Part shown: positions 24,791 through 33,966 of the stretch, one piece after another
How positions within the stretch are numbered: the stretch's first letter is position 1
Layout: every line of letters begins with the position of its first letter
Translations under genes and position numbers: made by a program
Assembly (NCBI GenBank): GCA_963705325.1
Contig: OY970069.1
Span: 2,976,001 to 3,040,000, forward strand
Direction: 5' to 3'
DNA length: 64,000 bases
DNA from: DATARH01 sp963705325
GTDB lineage: Bacteria > Pseudomonadota > Alphaproteobacteria > ATCC43930 > CGMCC-115725
Notes under the pieces: generated by a model
Seen by the model: only the letters and a program-made list of their open reading frames with translations
Told to the model about the DNA's origin: nothing
The model's database searches: none

Positions 24791-25097
24791 GGCGGCCTCG
24801 CTGACTTCAGGTTCCCGCAAAAACGGGTGCATCTCGCAGTAGGGGATTCTTACCACCGGAAGTGGCGGCGGCAACATTGAAGATCGCGCGGATGTTTGGA
24901 ACGCGTCGATGCGGGCTCAGGGCGCGTGAGGGCCCCGACGAAGCCGATGAGCCATCCGAGACGTAATTTTCAAAAATGCACCCTGTGTAAGGTGCCTCAC
25001 ATTGGTGCAGCTGGGACCACACCACTTCAGAGTCATCGGTTGCGTTAAGGGGCTCCCGCCCGTGGCTCGGGCCGCTGCAAGCCGGATGGAGGAAGTT
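24791..25097. other. Intergenic region
   Basis: 307 bases between divergent genes. I see a ribosome site GGAGGAAG before ATG 25098 and no other gene. Promoters for both sides probably lie here. Confidence 0.4.
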
Positions 25098-25406
25098 ATG
25101 ACAACGAGTGAACTTAGCGGGTCACCTGCAACCAAGAAGACCGGTTTGTTCCGGCGCTCTGTGATGGCTACCGCATTCGTCGCCGCCGGAACCCTGACGC
25201 TCGGCGCGGCGATGGCGCCGGCCCAGGCGCAGTACTACGGGTATCCGTATTACTCGCCCTACTACGCCTCCTACCCGGCTTACAATCCCTACAATTACGG
25301 TTATGGCTATGGCTATGGTTATCCGGCCTTTCATGTCGGCTTTGGCTGGGGCGGTGGTTGGGGCCGCGGTTGGGGTGGCGGCTGGCACGGTGGTTGGCAT
25401 CACTAG
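25098..25406 (+). CDS. Small secreted Gly/Tyr-rich protein
   Basis: 102 residues. The signal peptide spans about residues 18-45 (RRSVMATAFVAAGTLTLGAA then APAQAQ). The mature part is almost only Tyr, Gly, Pro, Trp and His, in repeats such as YYGYPYYSPYY and GWGGGWGRGW. Strong ribosome site GGAGGAAGTT. Low-complexity secreted proteins of this kind are common in Alphaproteobacteria, with unknown function. Confidence 0.7.
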   Translation: MTTSELSGSPATKKTGLFRRSVMATAFVAAGTLTLGAAMAPAQAQYYGYPYYSPYYASYPAYNPYNYGYGYGYGYPAFHVGFGWGGGWGRGWGGGWHGGWHH

Positions 25407-25960
25407 GATCGGCCAACACCCTCGTCTTAGGCGCCGCCCGTAGGTGAAGACAGCACAGACCTGGTTGATCGGCGCAAGCTGATCGGTCGGGTCTGTTGCA
25501 TTGCAGCGTCGCCGCAAACGGCATGAAAGTATTTTTCGTGTGGTAAACTCGCTGGCAACCGAGCGTTAGCCGGTGGGGAAGGTAGCTGCCCTATCTTCCC
25601 ATTTTGAATTTGAGCTGCCGAATTTTGCGGCGAAGATTTATAAGACGAAGATAAGATGAAGTGCGATTACGTGAAGTGGCAAGCCATGCGCGGTAGTGCG
25701 CTATGCGCCCCGGCGGGGAGGGTCCCGCCTTATTCCCCGCGCGGCTTGGCAGGGGCTTTCAGCCCCGTGCACCCCGACCAAGAGGTGGGCCTTGCCCCCT
25801 CGTTGGATCACCCCGCGTCAGAGCCTTCCCGCTCCGACACCAGGGCCCAAAGGGTACGCCCCTTTGGCATCCGCGCTCAAGGAGCCTTGCTCCCCGAGAC
25901 CCCTGCGCGGACAGGGGATGTTGTCCCCTTTCCGCCCTTACCCCAGCGCCGCGTGTCGCT
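25407..25960. other. Non-coding region upstream of mobC, candidate oriT
   Basis: 554 bases without a convincing gene. Holds a hairpin GGGGCT-TTC-AGCCCC (25752-25766) and other GC-rich inverted segments directly before the mobC-relaxase genes, where an origin of transfer normally lies. No nic site could be recognised. Confidence 0.4.
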
Positions 25961-26317
25961 ATGAGCCACGGCAGCGAAAAGCGGGTGCGTAGCAAGCACC
26001 TGACGATCCGGCTCTCGCCGGATGAGCGAGGCTCAATCGATCAGTCGGCTGATCGCTCGGGCCTCACTTCGGGCAGCTATGCCCGTCAGGTGTTGCTTGG
26101 CGCACCCGCGCCACGCCAAGTGCGCCGACCACCAATCGAGCGGCGGGAGCTGGCGCGGCTTCTCGGGGAGTTGGGTCATGTCGGCGGCAATCTCAACCAG
26201 ATCGCCCGCGACATGAATCTCGGCAAGGGCGTCGCAGCGTCGGACCTGAAGCAGGAGCTTCACGGTCTCGCGCTCGTGCGCGAGGCGATCCTGAAGGCGC
26301 TCGGGCGGGACGCATGA
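25961..26317 (+). CDS. mobC: MobC-like relaxosome accessory protein
   Basis: 118 residues. The N-terminal ribbon-helix-helix (KHLTIRLSPDERGSIDQSAD) is followed by the MobC-type segment with LARLLGELGHVGGNLNQIAR. Such proteins bind oriT and help the relaxase nick. The stop overlaps the relaxase start by 4 bp (26314-26317). ATG 25961 is preferred because the upstream frame from 25703 lacks any similarity to the family. Confidence 0.88.
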   Translation: MSHGSEKRVRSKHLTIRLSPDERGSIDQSADRSGLTSGSYARQVLLGAPAPRQVRRPPIERRELARLLGELGHVGGNLNQIARDMNLGKGVAASDLKQELHGLALVREAILKALGRDA

Positions 26318-26519
26318 TCATTAAAGGTAAGTCCCGCGACGGGCCGCAGCAGCTCGCCACCCATCTCGGCAATGCCGAGAAGAACGAGCGCGTCAGCCTC
26401 GTCGAGACGCGCGGCACCATCGCGCAAGATTTACGCGGCGCGCTCGTCGAGATGGACGCTTATGCCATCGGCACCAAATGCGAGCGGTCGCTATATCACG
26501 CCGCCATCAGCCCGGAGCC
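26314..26519 (+). pseudogene. Relaxase gene, 5' part (cut by IS21 element)
   Basis: Encodes the N-terminus of a MobA/VirD2-type relaxase: MIIKGKSRDGPQQLATHLGN followed by LYHAAISPEP. It breaks exactly at the IS21-family left end. The first His-containing motif region remains here; the metal-binding His triad is in the 3' part. Without excision of the element no full relaxase can be made, so mobilization would be lost unless complemented in trans. Confidence 0.87.
26514..26519. repeat. Target site duplication of the IS21 element, left copy
   Basis: GGAGCC, repeated at 28860-28865. Collapsing the two copies restores the relaxase reading frame (SPEPPHLLTDDQ). Confidence 0.85.
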
Positions 26520-26585
26520 TGTCAATGGCGGAGTAAAATTCCCCAGTTTGGGCGAAGTAAATTTCCCCAGGTGTCGCGGCAGCGA

Positions 26586-27449
26586 TCAGGTTGTTGCGGG
26601 CTGGATCGATTGATGCTTCGGCGGGCGCCCACGTCGTCGCGGAGGCTGGGTCATGCCGAAGAGTGATCCGCCGCCGAGATTTTCTGGGATCAGGTCGGCA
26701 TGCTGGCGCAGCCGATAGCTGGCACCCTCAATGTGGATAACGATGGCATGGTGGAGCAAGCGATCGAGCAACGCCGTGGCCACAACCGGATGACCGAAGA
26801 CGTCGCCCCATTCGGCGAAGCCGCGGTTTGAGGTCAGGATCATGGCGCCGCGTTCGTAGCGGGCGTTGACCAGTTGGAAGAACAGATTGCCGCCGCCGGG
26901 AACGACCGGCAGGTAGCCGATTTCGTCGACGATGAGCAGCTGCGGCCGGCACAGGAACCGCAGGCGCTCGCGCAAGCTGCCCTCGCGTTCGGCCTTGGCC
27001 AGCGAGGTGATCAGCTCTGCCAAGGTGCAGAAGTAGACGCCGCGCCCGGCCTTCACGGCCTCGACGCCGAGCGCGATGGCGAGATGCGTCTTGCCGCAAC
27101 CGGGTTGGCCAAGGAAGTGGACGACCTCGTGGCGGTCGATAAACTCCAGCTGCGCCAGCGCGAGGATTCGGTTGCGGTCGAGCGAGGGTTGGAAGGCGAA
27201 GTCGAAGCCGGTCAGCGTCTTGACGCTGACCAGGCGCCCCATCTTGAGCGCCGCCTTGACGCGTCGTCCTTCGCGCAGGGTGAGTTCCTCGCCGAGCAGA
27301 GCGTCGATCGCCTCCAACGCTCCGATCTCGCCGCGTTCGAGCTGGCGCATGATGTGATCGAGGACTTCGATCGCGCGCGGCATCTTGAGGCCCACCAGAT
27401 GGCGACGGACCTGGTCGATCGTGCTCGACATCGGATCATCGCTTCTCAT
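26586..27449 (-). CDS. istB: IstB-like ATPase of the IS21 element
   Basis: 287 residues. Walker A is GQPGCGKTHLAIAL, Walker B is LLIVDEIGYLP, and a sensor-like ILTSNRGFAEWG follows: a DnaC/IstB AAA+ ATPase that assists the IstA transposase in target choice. It starts at ATG 27449, overlapping the istA stop as ATGA. Intact. Confidence 0.93.
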   Translation of the reverse strand: MRSDDPMSSTIDQVRRHLVGLKMPRAIEVLDHIMRQLERGEIGALEAIDALLGEELTLREGRRVKAALKMGRLVSVKTLTGFDFAFQPSLDRNRILALAQLEFIDRHEVVHFLGQPGCGKTHLAIALGVEAVKAGRGVYFCTLAELITSLAKAEREGSLRERLRFLCRPQLLIVDEIGYLPVVPGGGNLFFQLVNARYERGAMILTSNRGFAEWGDVFGHPVVATALLDRLLHHAIVIHIEGASYRLRQHADLIPENLGGGSLFGMTQPPRRRGRPPKHQSIQPATT

Positions 27450-28759
27450 GCGCGTCCTCCCTCGCCGGCGAGGCGTCGTGCCACGGCGTCATAGAAGGCC
27501 AGCGAGCGCGGCGCGATGACGGCACCAACCGGGGCCGTCGGCGGCGCCGCCTCGCGTACTGTCGTGCTGTTGGAGGGCGGCGGACCGGTGCGATGGCCGC
27601 CGGCGATACGGCGTTTACCGCGGCCCTCGAGCACGGGGTGGATAGCGATCAGCTTGTCGTCCTCCAGGATGCGGATCTCGTTGGCGAGGGTATGCACCTC
27701 GACGACGCGGCGGCGGGTGCAGTCGGGCACCGAGTAGAGGTTGCCGCCGACCGACACCATGCCCTCGCGCGTGACGCGACGATCGAGTGTGAGGACGAGG
27801 TTGAAGGGCATGGCGGGCAGCGCCTTGAGGTACGGCTTCTCTTCGGCGAAGTGCTCCAGGACAACGCGCCCGGTCGTGGCGTGCCGGCGCGGGTTGGCGA
27901 CGGTGTCGAGCCAGTGCCGGAATTGGGTGTTCAAATCGTCGATGTTGCGAAAGGCTCGGCCGAGGAAGAAGTCCTCCCGCACGTAGCGGAAAGGGCGCTC
28001 CACCTTGCCTTTGGTCTTTGCCCGGTAGGGCCGGCAAGCTTTTGGCAGGAAGCGGTAATGCGCCGCCAGATCGAGCAGCTTGCGATTGTAGGCGATGCCG
28101 TGATCGTCGTCCTCGCCCAGCACCGCCGTCTTCATGCGGTCGTAGAGAATCTCCGCCGGCGCTCCGCCCAGCGCCTCGAAGGCGGCGATATGGCAGCGCA
28201 GAACGGTTTGTAGGTCCTGATGCGCGACGAAGCGACCCCACATCATGCGGCTGTGGCCGAGCACTAGTGAGAACAGCCAGACAATCCGCTCGGCGCCGGG
28301 CTCGTCGGTGAAGACGGTGCGAAAGTAGGCGAAGTCGACCTGGGCCTGCTTGCCCGCAGGGGTCTCGAAGCGGCGCTCGAAGACCTGCACCGCCTTGGGG
28401 CGGACGGTGCGCAGAAAATCCTTCACCGCCGTGTAGCCGCCGGAATAGCCCAGCTCCTTGATCTCGCGCAGCAGCCGGCTGCCGGTCAGCTCGGGAAAGG
28501 CGGCGACCCGCTCTCGCAGATACGGTTCGAATGGAGTGACCACGGTCAATCGCGGCTGGCGGGGGCCATAGGCAGGCGGATCAAGACCGCGTTCGATGTA
28601 TTTGCGGACCGTCTTGCGATCGCATTCCAACTGCCGCGCGATCGCCGACACCGACAGTCCCTGCCGATGCAAATCCAGGATCATCACCAGCTCCCCCAGT
28701 CGGACCACCGCCGCGCCCTCCCGCCGATCGGGAAGGATCATCGGATCGTCGGTGATCAC
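27446..28759 (-). CDS. istA: IstA transposase of the IS21 element
   Basis: 437 residues. The N-terminal helix-turn-helix (LSVSAIARQLECDRKTVRKY) is followed by an RNase-H-type DDE core (Asp in VDFAYFRTVF, later Asp and Glu in ILYDRMKT and the KGKVERPFRYVRE block) and a C-terminal Mu-type domain. Intact and full length for IS21 transposases. Confidence 0.93.
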   Translation of the reverse strand: MITDDPMILPDRREGAAVVRLGELVMILDLHRQGLSVSAIARQLECDRKTVRKYIERGLDPPAYGPRQPRLTVVTPFEPYLRERVAAFPELTGSRLLREIKELGYSGGYTAVKDFLRTVRPKAVQVFERRFETPAGKQAQVDFAYFRTVFTDEPGAERIVWLFSLVLGHSRMMWGRFVAHQDLQTVLRCHIAAFEALGGAPAEILYDRMKTAVLGEDDDHGIAYNRKLLDLAAHYRFLPKACRPYRAKTKGKVERPFRYVREDFFLGRAFRNIDDLNTQFRHWLDTVANPRRHATTGRVVLEHFAEEKPYLKALPAMPFNLVLTLDRRVTREGMVSVGGNLYSVPDCTRRRVVEVHTLANEIRILEDDKLIAIHPVLEGRGKRRIAGGHRTGPPPSNSTTVREAAPPTAPVGAVIAPRSLAFYDAVARRLAGEGGRA

Positions 28760-28766
28760 GGCGCCG

Positions 28767-28800
28767 CCGGACCTTCCGGGGCGCGCCCCGGAAGGTCCGG
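28767..28800. repeat. 34-bp perfect palindrome inside the IS21 end
   Basis: A perfectly self-complementary sequence built around GGGGCGCGCCCC, lying between the istA start and the right terminal repeat. It may be an operator, or a block against outside transcription reading into istA. Not a usual part of IS21 ends that I know of. Confidence 0.6.
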
Positions 28801-28859
28801 CGTCACACCTGGGGAATATTCAAACGGCGCTTCTGGGGAGAATCACTCCGCCGCCGACA

Positions 28860-28865
28860 GGAGCC
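28860..28865. repeat. Target site duplication of the IS21 element, right copy
   Basis: GGAGCC, matching 26514-26519. Confidence 0.85.
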
Positions 28866-29766
28866 GCCGCATCTGCTGACCGACGATCAGCGCAGCGAGG
28901 CGATCGACGCGCTGGAAAAGAAGCTCGGGCTCGACGGCCATGCGCGCGTCGTCGTGATGCACGAGAAACTCGGCCGCCAGCATATCCATGTCGTGTGGTC
29001 TCGGATCGATCTCGCGAAAATGCGCTCGGTTAGCGACAGCCATAACTACCGCAAGCACGAGGAAGTCGCTCGCGATCTCGAACGGCGGTTCGGCCATGAT
29101 CGCGTGCAAGGTGCGCATCACGAGAGGGACGGGGTGGAGCGGCCCGACCGCACACCCTCGCGCGCCGAGCTCCGGCAAGAAGAGCGCACCGGTATCACCG
29201 GCAGACACGTCAAGGAAGAGGTCACGGCGGCCTTCCGCGTGAGTGACGGACCAGAGGCGTTCCGGGCAGCGCTGGAAGAGCGCGGCTATCTCCTAGCGCG
29301 CGGCGACCGCCGCGATTACGTGATCATCGACCGGAAGGGCGGAATACACAGCCTTACGCGCCGTATCGACGGCATTAAAGCTGCCGAGTTGCGGGAATTT
29401 ATGGCGCCGATGAACCCGGAGAGCGTCCCCAACATTGAGCAGGCGCGAGAGGTCATCGCAGACCGTGAGCGCCGGACGCGCGAGCTCAAAGAGCCGCGAG
29501 ATGAAGCCCGTACCGAGGCTGATTACTCGCGCGCCGACGACTATGTCAGCCAGACGCGAGCGGCACTCAGAGACCACAAGCGGCGGCAACGGGCCGCCGA
29601 AGAGGCTGCGGGTTCAGGCAAGCCAGAGATGAGCGACGCAAGGCGACGGCGGCTCGACCGCTTGGCCGCTGCGAGCAAGGAGAATGACCGCGCGCGGGAT
29701 CACACCGAGGATGATCCCAGCCGACAGAACGAGGCTCCCGGTGGCGGCCACACCAGGAGCCGATAA
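28860..29766 (+). pseudogene. Relaxase gene, 3' part
   Basis: Continues the relaxase after the IS21 insertion with PPHLLTDDQRSEAIDALEK, then VMHEKLGRQHIHVVWSRID, which carries the His-x-His metal-binding pair of relaxases. A long charged C-terminal region ends PEMSDARRRRLDRL. The joined gene would encode about 368 residues. An internal ATG (28954) could allow a C-terminal product but without the N-terminal catalytic part. Confidence 0.87.
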
Positions 29767-29991
29767 GGGCAGCATGGGGCCGGTGCCGATCCGCTATTGC
29801 TCGCGCCGTTTTGGTCATCGGGCGCGTGTTCGGCGTCGCGTTATTCGCACGCGCGGCGATTGCATTGACCAAGCGACACCGGGCCAACTCATTGGCCGAC
29901 GAACCCAGCAAGGCCGGTTGCATGAAGTGGCGAGAACGACGCGTCAATAACAGATTAGAGATGTAATTCGTTGGCTTACGCTAATCGGACC

Positions 29992-31794
29992 TCAGCGACC
30001 AACTCTCAGGACCTGCTGCTTATTATCGATCGTCCAGGTGCCAAGACGGGAAAGAAAGCTCTGGCCGAGCAAGGGGGAAGATCCCACGGGGCCGACCGAC
30101 GCAACGACATCAGTAAGCCGGTGGCTACCCACCTCCATATCCCGCAATTTGAATTGAGCGCTCGGCAACGTCGACCCGTCAGCGAGCGTATAGGTTTGAT
30201 ACCCGATAAAATCTTTCTCGGAGAGGGTACCGCTCGAAAGCAGAGTCAAAGCCACTTCCGCCGGAATCAGGACGTCGCTTGCCCCGGTATCGAGAATGAA
30301 GTTCATCTTCACCGTGTCATTGATCGTGACCTTGAGCTGGTAGGTATTTCCGCTGCTCTCGAGTTTAATCTCTTCGGGACGGGAATCAGCCGCTCTATTT
30401 GACACTTCGTGCCAGCCAATCAGCACGATCAAGACTGCGCTAACACCGGCAACTGCCATCCATCGCGAATAGAGATACGGCTTGTTTCCGGCCAATTTTT
30501 TGAAGAAATTTGCGGCAGCGTTCCGCGATCCCGAATGAGTAGGTGATGCGCTCGTTGAGCTGCCCGAGCGGATACGTCCCTCCGTCGTTCCGAAGCTGAT
30601 CCGGGCGCCTGTCTCTAGCCGTAGCGACCTCCCTGGGTCTATCTCGGCGCGACGCCCGTCGGCGAAAGTCGCGCTCCACCCGTGTTGCGAAAGGTTTTTG
30701 AGGCCGACGACGGCGGGGTTTTCCGGGTTTCGCACCACTTCGGCAACCCATCCGTTCCGTTGGATGGGCTCAAGACCGCGAATATCCCCAGCCCCTAATC
30801 GCACGCCCTCGACAAGCGCAAATTCTTGCCCGCCTCTGAGAGCCAGAGCCCACTGGGCGCGCTGTGCGCCGCCCGCGGAGGCCGGCGCGGCGCGTGGCGG
30901 CGAGACCCCGGATCGGTCACGCGCTTCCGCGCCGAATGGCGTCACCGTGATCCCGCCAATCATCATCGCGACGCCGAACGGCACCGGCCCATTTCGGTTA
31001 TTGATTTTGTCGTCGCAGATCACGCGTCCCTGCTCAAACCGATACGCGCAGGCCATCGCGGGGACGTTTTTGACGTAGATGGCGCACTGCGCCGCGTCGC
31101 TTCCCACTCGCAAAGGCTCTGACCCCAAAGTGAGGGTGCGCGCCTCGCGTGGGCCATAACGCACTTCGATCCACGCCTTTCGAAATAGCGCGTCGGCTAG
31201 CATGATCATCAGACCGATCGCGAAGCCAATGATCGCGATCCCGAACAAGCGTCCGAAAGTTGCGCTTGCGGTGAAGGCGATCCCAATGAAGACAATTCCA
31301 CCCACTATCCCGCCGGCGAAACCGCCCGCCAATCCGCGTAGTGCTGTTAGGTTGGGAATTCGAAAACTGAGCGCTACACCCAGCAATCCGCCGGCGACGC
31401 CCCAGCAGATCGTCCGTAGAACTTCCGTCGGCCCTATTCCGGTGTAGAGACCCTGCGCAACCGCCCCGGCGATGAAGCCGCTCACGCCGCCAAAGGCCGC
31501 TCCCAGCACCAGGCGGGCTATGTTTGATCCGACAAACGCCGCCGAAAATGACCTGGCCGCATAAGTAATATGCCCGAGAAGAATACTGGCTGCGATCAGC
31601 GCGCCGTTAATCCCGAACCAAATCCCGCTCTTGACCAGCAGCTCGACGAACGGGGCCCGGTCGTGACCCAGGCCAAGGATCTCGCAGAGGAGCGCCCCCG
31701 CGAGCCCGCCACCGGCACCCCAAAGGGCAAAATAGGAGGCTCTCCGCCAGTTCTCGATGCTTCCCCGCGACGTGGAACTCTCGGCCACGCTCAT
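29992..31794 (-). CDS. Membrane protein with FHA-like modules and a retropepsin-like aspartic protease domain
   Basis: About 600 residues from ATG 31794. Residues about 1-190 contain several Gly-rich membrane helices; a helix-free middle (about 210-420) carries two beta-rich modules. The second (GLKNLSQHGWSATFADGRRA, then EIDPGRSLRLETGARISFG) closely matches the C-terminal end of the kinase at 39169. Another membrane helix near 450 is followed by a protease domain with MNFILDTGASDVLIP and SPLLGQSFLSRLG, as in TIGR02281/retropepsin-like enzymes. It is probably part of the TerY-type signalling set; substrate unknown. Confidence 0.7.
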   Translation of the reverse strand: MSVAESSTSRGSIENWRRASYFALWGAGGGLAGALLCEILGLGHDRAPFVELLVKSGIWFGINGALIAASILLGHITYAARSFSAAFVGSNIARLVLGAAFGGVSGFIAGAVAQGLYTGIGPTEVLRTICWGVAGGLLGVALSFRIPNLTALRGLAGGFAGGIVGGIVFIGIAFTASATFGRLFGIAIIGFAIGLMIMLADALFRKAWIEVRYGPREARTLTLGSEPLRVGSDAAQCAIYVKNVPAMACAYRFEQGRVICDDKINNRNGPVPFGVAMMIGGITVTPFGAEARDRSGVSPPRAAPASAGGAQRAQWALALRGGQEFALVEGVRLGAGDIRGLEPIQRNGWVAEVVRNPENPAVVGLKNLSQHGWSATFADGRRAEIDPGRSLRLETGARISFGTTEGRIRSGSSTSASPTHSGSRNAAANFFKKLAGNKPYLYSRWMAVAGVSAVLIVLIGWHEVSNRAADSRPEEIKLESSGNTYQLKVTINDTVKMNFILDTGASDVLIPAEVALTLLSSGTLSEKDFIGYQTYTLADGSTLPSAQFKLRDMEVGSHRLTDVVASVGPVGSSPLLGQSFLSRLGTWTIDNKQQVLRVGR

Positions 31795-31855
31795 TTTGCC
31801 TCTCCCGCCGTGGAAGGTCCCGTTGGGGCAGCAGCGTCTCGCGCAGTTCACCGCA

Positions 31856-32628
31856 TTTTTGCGGTTCAAACCTTCGGTTGCTATCGTGCTCTAATGATCG
31901 CGTAACGTTCGCAGGAAGGGAAGCTTGCGTTGAGTGGCGACGTTCCCAGCGTGAAACTCTCGGAGCTGGTCGGCCGCTTTGGGGTCGGGCTGAGCAATGA
32001 TCCGCGGCGATGTAAGGCGCTGCTGGCGGACATGTGCGGCGATCGCTACCGGGGCGAGTGCGCGGTGCTGGTCACTGCGGTCGAAGAGGGTGTTGCGGGC
32101 GAGCTGCTCAGCAACTCGTCGAGCGCGCTGCCCACGGAGGTGTTGCTCGGCCGACTAAGCGACCGGCTTCACGCCAATCGTGGGGTCTCGACCGATCTCG
32201 CGCGCTGGGGCGTGGAGAGCTGGGCGGTCGCGCTCGGGGTAGCGGCAGGTGGTAACACTCTGGCCAAGTTCAGGATGGACGGCCTGGTGCCCCTGATCGA
32301 GCTTGCCGGCGCCAACGGCACGATCACCGAGGCGGAGCTCAACCACCTTATCCTTGAAGCCAAAACGCGCGGCGTTAGCGAAGCCGACGCTCGCGCCTAC
32401 CTGTCCGCTCACGCTGCTGCCCGCGGGTGGCAACTTGGCAAAGCACAGCGCCGGTCGAGAGCTGTGCCCCAAGCGCCGTCCCCGGCATCACCGCAATCCC
32501 AGCCCGCCTCTCCGCCGCTGGTAAGCCCTCAACCGGTACCCGACCGCGCCTTCCGCTGGGTTCTCACCGGCGTTGTCGCCCTCGTTGCTATCGCCGTCAT
32601 AGTCGTGGTCGTGAACAAGGAGCCGCCG
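31856..32628. repeat. Direct repeat copy 1: promoter region plus cytosolic half of a receptor-like gene
   Basis: About 770 bp nearly identical to 33967-34736. It covers 74 bp of upstream DNA, the TTG start, the cytosolic domain, linker and transmembrane helix. Identity stops just after the helix, at the start of the Ala-Pro linker. Confidence 0.85.
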
Positions 32629-33858
32629 TCGTCGGCGCCTGCCACCGCGACCGCCCCGACGCGGGCGCCAGCTCCAGCTCCAGCTCCAGCTCCAGCTCCA
32701 GCTCCAGCTCCCGCCTACGAGTGGAGCTTAGATTTTACCCTTCAAAACAACACTAACTTGGATATCGTGACGCTGGGAGTGAAGCAAAGTACTTCTAATG
32801 TATGGGAAAACGTAGTCACAACGCCGCCTATCGGCATTAGTACGTCCATACCTCCAGGTGGAAAATCAACAGTCAGTTTTGACCATACGGTAAGTGGCAA
32901 CGAGAGCAGATGCATTTTTGATCTCTGGATACAATTTGGTAGCGATAGTATTGCTATTCGCAATGTAGACCTGTGCCGAGCATCAGTGATTAAACTTCAA
33001 CAACATGGCCAACAATACTCATACACAACTGATAAGGATCAAAATGTACAAGTTGCTCAAGTCCGACCGAGCCAAGCTGACCTTCAACCGGGTGCAACAC
33101 CGCCGCCAGCGCCCTTAGCGCCGGCACTCAACGCGCGCTACCAAACGACGGCCTGCGGATCGATTGTCGATACGAGAACCGGCCTTCAATGGTACGTCGG
33201 TCCGGACGTTAATGTTAGTTGGACAGGCGCGGTCGGGTGGGTGCGCCAGCTTTCGGCTTGCGGCAGTGGCTGGGCTCTGCCGACTCTAGCGCAGCTCAAG
33301 GCACTTTTCGATCAGACAGTGTCAGCCGGCACCGGCTTCTATACGAATGGGCGCTATTGGCCTGCTCACATTGACCCGATTTTCTCTGCAATCGGCGGCG
33401 GTTCGTGGGTGTGGGCCGACGGCGAGATTGGGAACTCGACCGAACCCGCCATCAATTTTAATCAGGGGATTGCGGTGCCGCTGTCTACCTCAGGAACGCA
33501 ATACGCTGTCAGAGTATTCGCTGTGAAGTCGGCGCCACCATCTATGCCATCCCAGGCGAGCGCCAACTATCTGCAAGGGGTAGCCGATTGGCGCGAGTAC
33601 AAGGTGTGGTCCGATGCGCAAACCGGTGATCGTCGCGCCGGCGTCAATTACTGGGCGGCTAACCGGAGTGTCCCTGACCGCCTATCATGCGAGGAAGAAG
33701 CTGAGGATTACAGTGGTACTCTAGCTGCCCAAAGATTATTTTTCGCTGGCTGTGTAGATGCCAAAGGCCGGCTCGACCCGATCGACGCACGCCGTGCCGA
33801 TCCTCAATATCGCGCCGGCTTCAATGACGAGGCTCAGCGCTCTCCGTTAAATCCTTGA
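31930..33858 (+). CDS. Transmembrane protein with shared cytosolic domain and DUF1566-like outer domain
   Basis: 642 residues from TTG 31930, with AGGAAGGGAAG upstream. Residues 1-165 are a helical cytosolic domain (VKLSELVGRFGVGL, LANDPRRCKALLAD-like repeats). Then come a Pro-rich linker, one transmembrane helix (about 209-228), an Ala-Pro repeat linker, a beta-rich segment (about 262-380), and a DUF1566/Lcl-type domain (DTRTGLQWY, then GWALPTLAQLKALF). A C-terminal Cys-containing helix region closes the protein. The orientation predicts an extracytoplasmic C-terminus. Probably a sensor or surface factor linked to the TerY-type cluster. Confidence 0.75.
   Translation: MSGDVPSVKLSELVGRFGVGLSNDPRRCKALLADMCGDRYRGECAVLVTAVEEGVAGELLSNSSSALPTEVLLGRLSDRLHANRGVSTDLARWGVESWAVALGVAAGGNTLAKFRMDGLVPLIELAGANGTITEAELNHLILEAKTRGVSEADARAYLSAHAAARGWQLGKAQRRSRAVPQAPSPASPQSQPASPPLVSPQPVPDRAFRWVLTGVVALVAIAVIVVVVNKEPPSSAPATATAPTRAPAPAPAPAPAPAPAPAYEWSLDFTLQNNTNLDIVTLGVKQSTSNVWENVVTTPPIGISTSIPPGGKSTVSFDHTVSGNESRCIFDLWIQFGSDSIAIRNVDLCRASVIKLQQHGQQYSYTTDKDQNVQVAQVRPSQADLQPGATPPPAPLAPALNARYQTTACGSIVDTRTGLQWYVGPDVNVSWTGAVGWVRQLSACGSGWALPTLAQLKALFDQTVSAGTGFYTNGRYWPAHIDPIFSAIGGGSWVWADGEIGNSTEPAINFNQGIAVPLSTSGTQYAVRVFAVKSAPPSMPSQASANYLQGVADWREYKVWSDAQTGDRRAGVNYWAANRSVPDRLSCEEEAEDYSGTLAAQRLFFAGCVDAKGRLDPIDARRADPQYRAGFNDEAQRSPLNP
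32666..32712 (+). repeat. Hexanucleotide tandem repeat (Ala-Pro codons)
   Basis: About eight copies of GCTCCA-type units encode the Ala-Pro linker after the transmembrane helix. Copy-number change would alter linker length without shifting the frame. Confidence 0.75.
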
Positions 33859-33893
33859 GAACGCTACGGGTAAATCCTTGAGAACGCTACGGG
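33848..33893. repeat. Two tandem 23-bp repeats at the 3' end of the first receptor-like gene
   Basis: Each unit begins TAAATCCTTGAGAACGCTAC. The first copy contains the stop codon of the gene. It marks the right edge of the duplicated block's unique part and may be the scar of the duplication. Confidence 0.8.
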
Positions 33894-33966
33894 CAAGCGC
33901 AGCGCCATCTAGTCAGAAGTCCCTCCACAACTTTCCCGATGTCTTGAGAAATCACGGGATCGGATT

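Larger units (their letters stand above)
26520..28859. mobile_element. IS21-family insertion sequence (2340 bp)
   Basis: Ends are imperfect inverted repeats starting TGTC with the shared blocks GGCGGAGT and CCCCAG. A further CCCCAGGTGT repeat follows on each side, as the multiple end repeats of IS21 require. Contains overlapping istA and istB on the minus strand. Flanked by a 6-bp duplication inside the relaxase gene. Confidence 0.92.
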
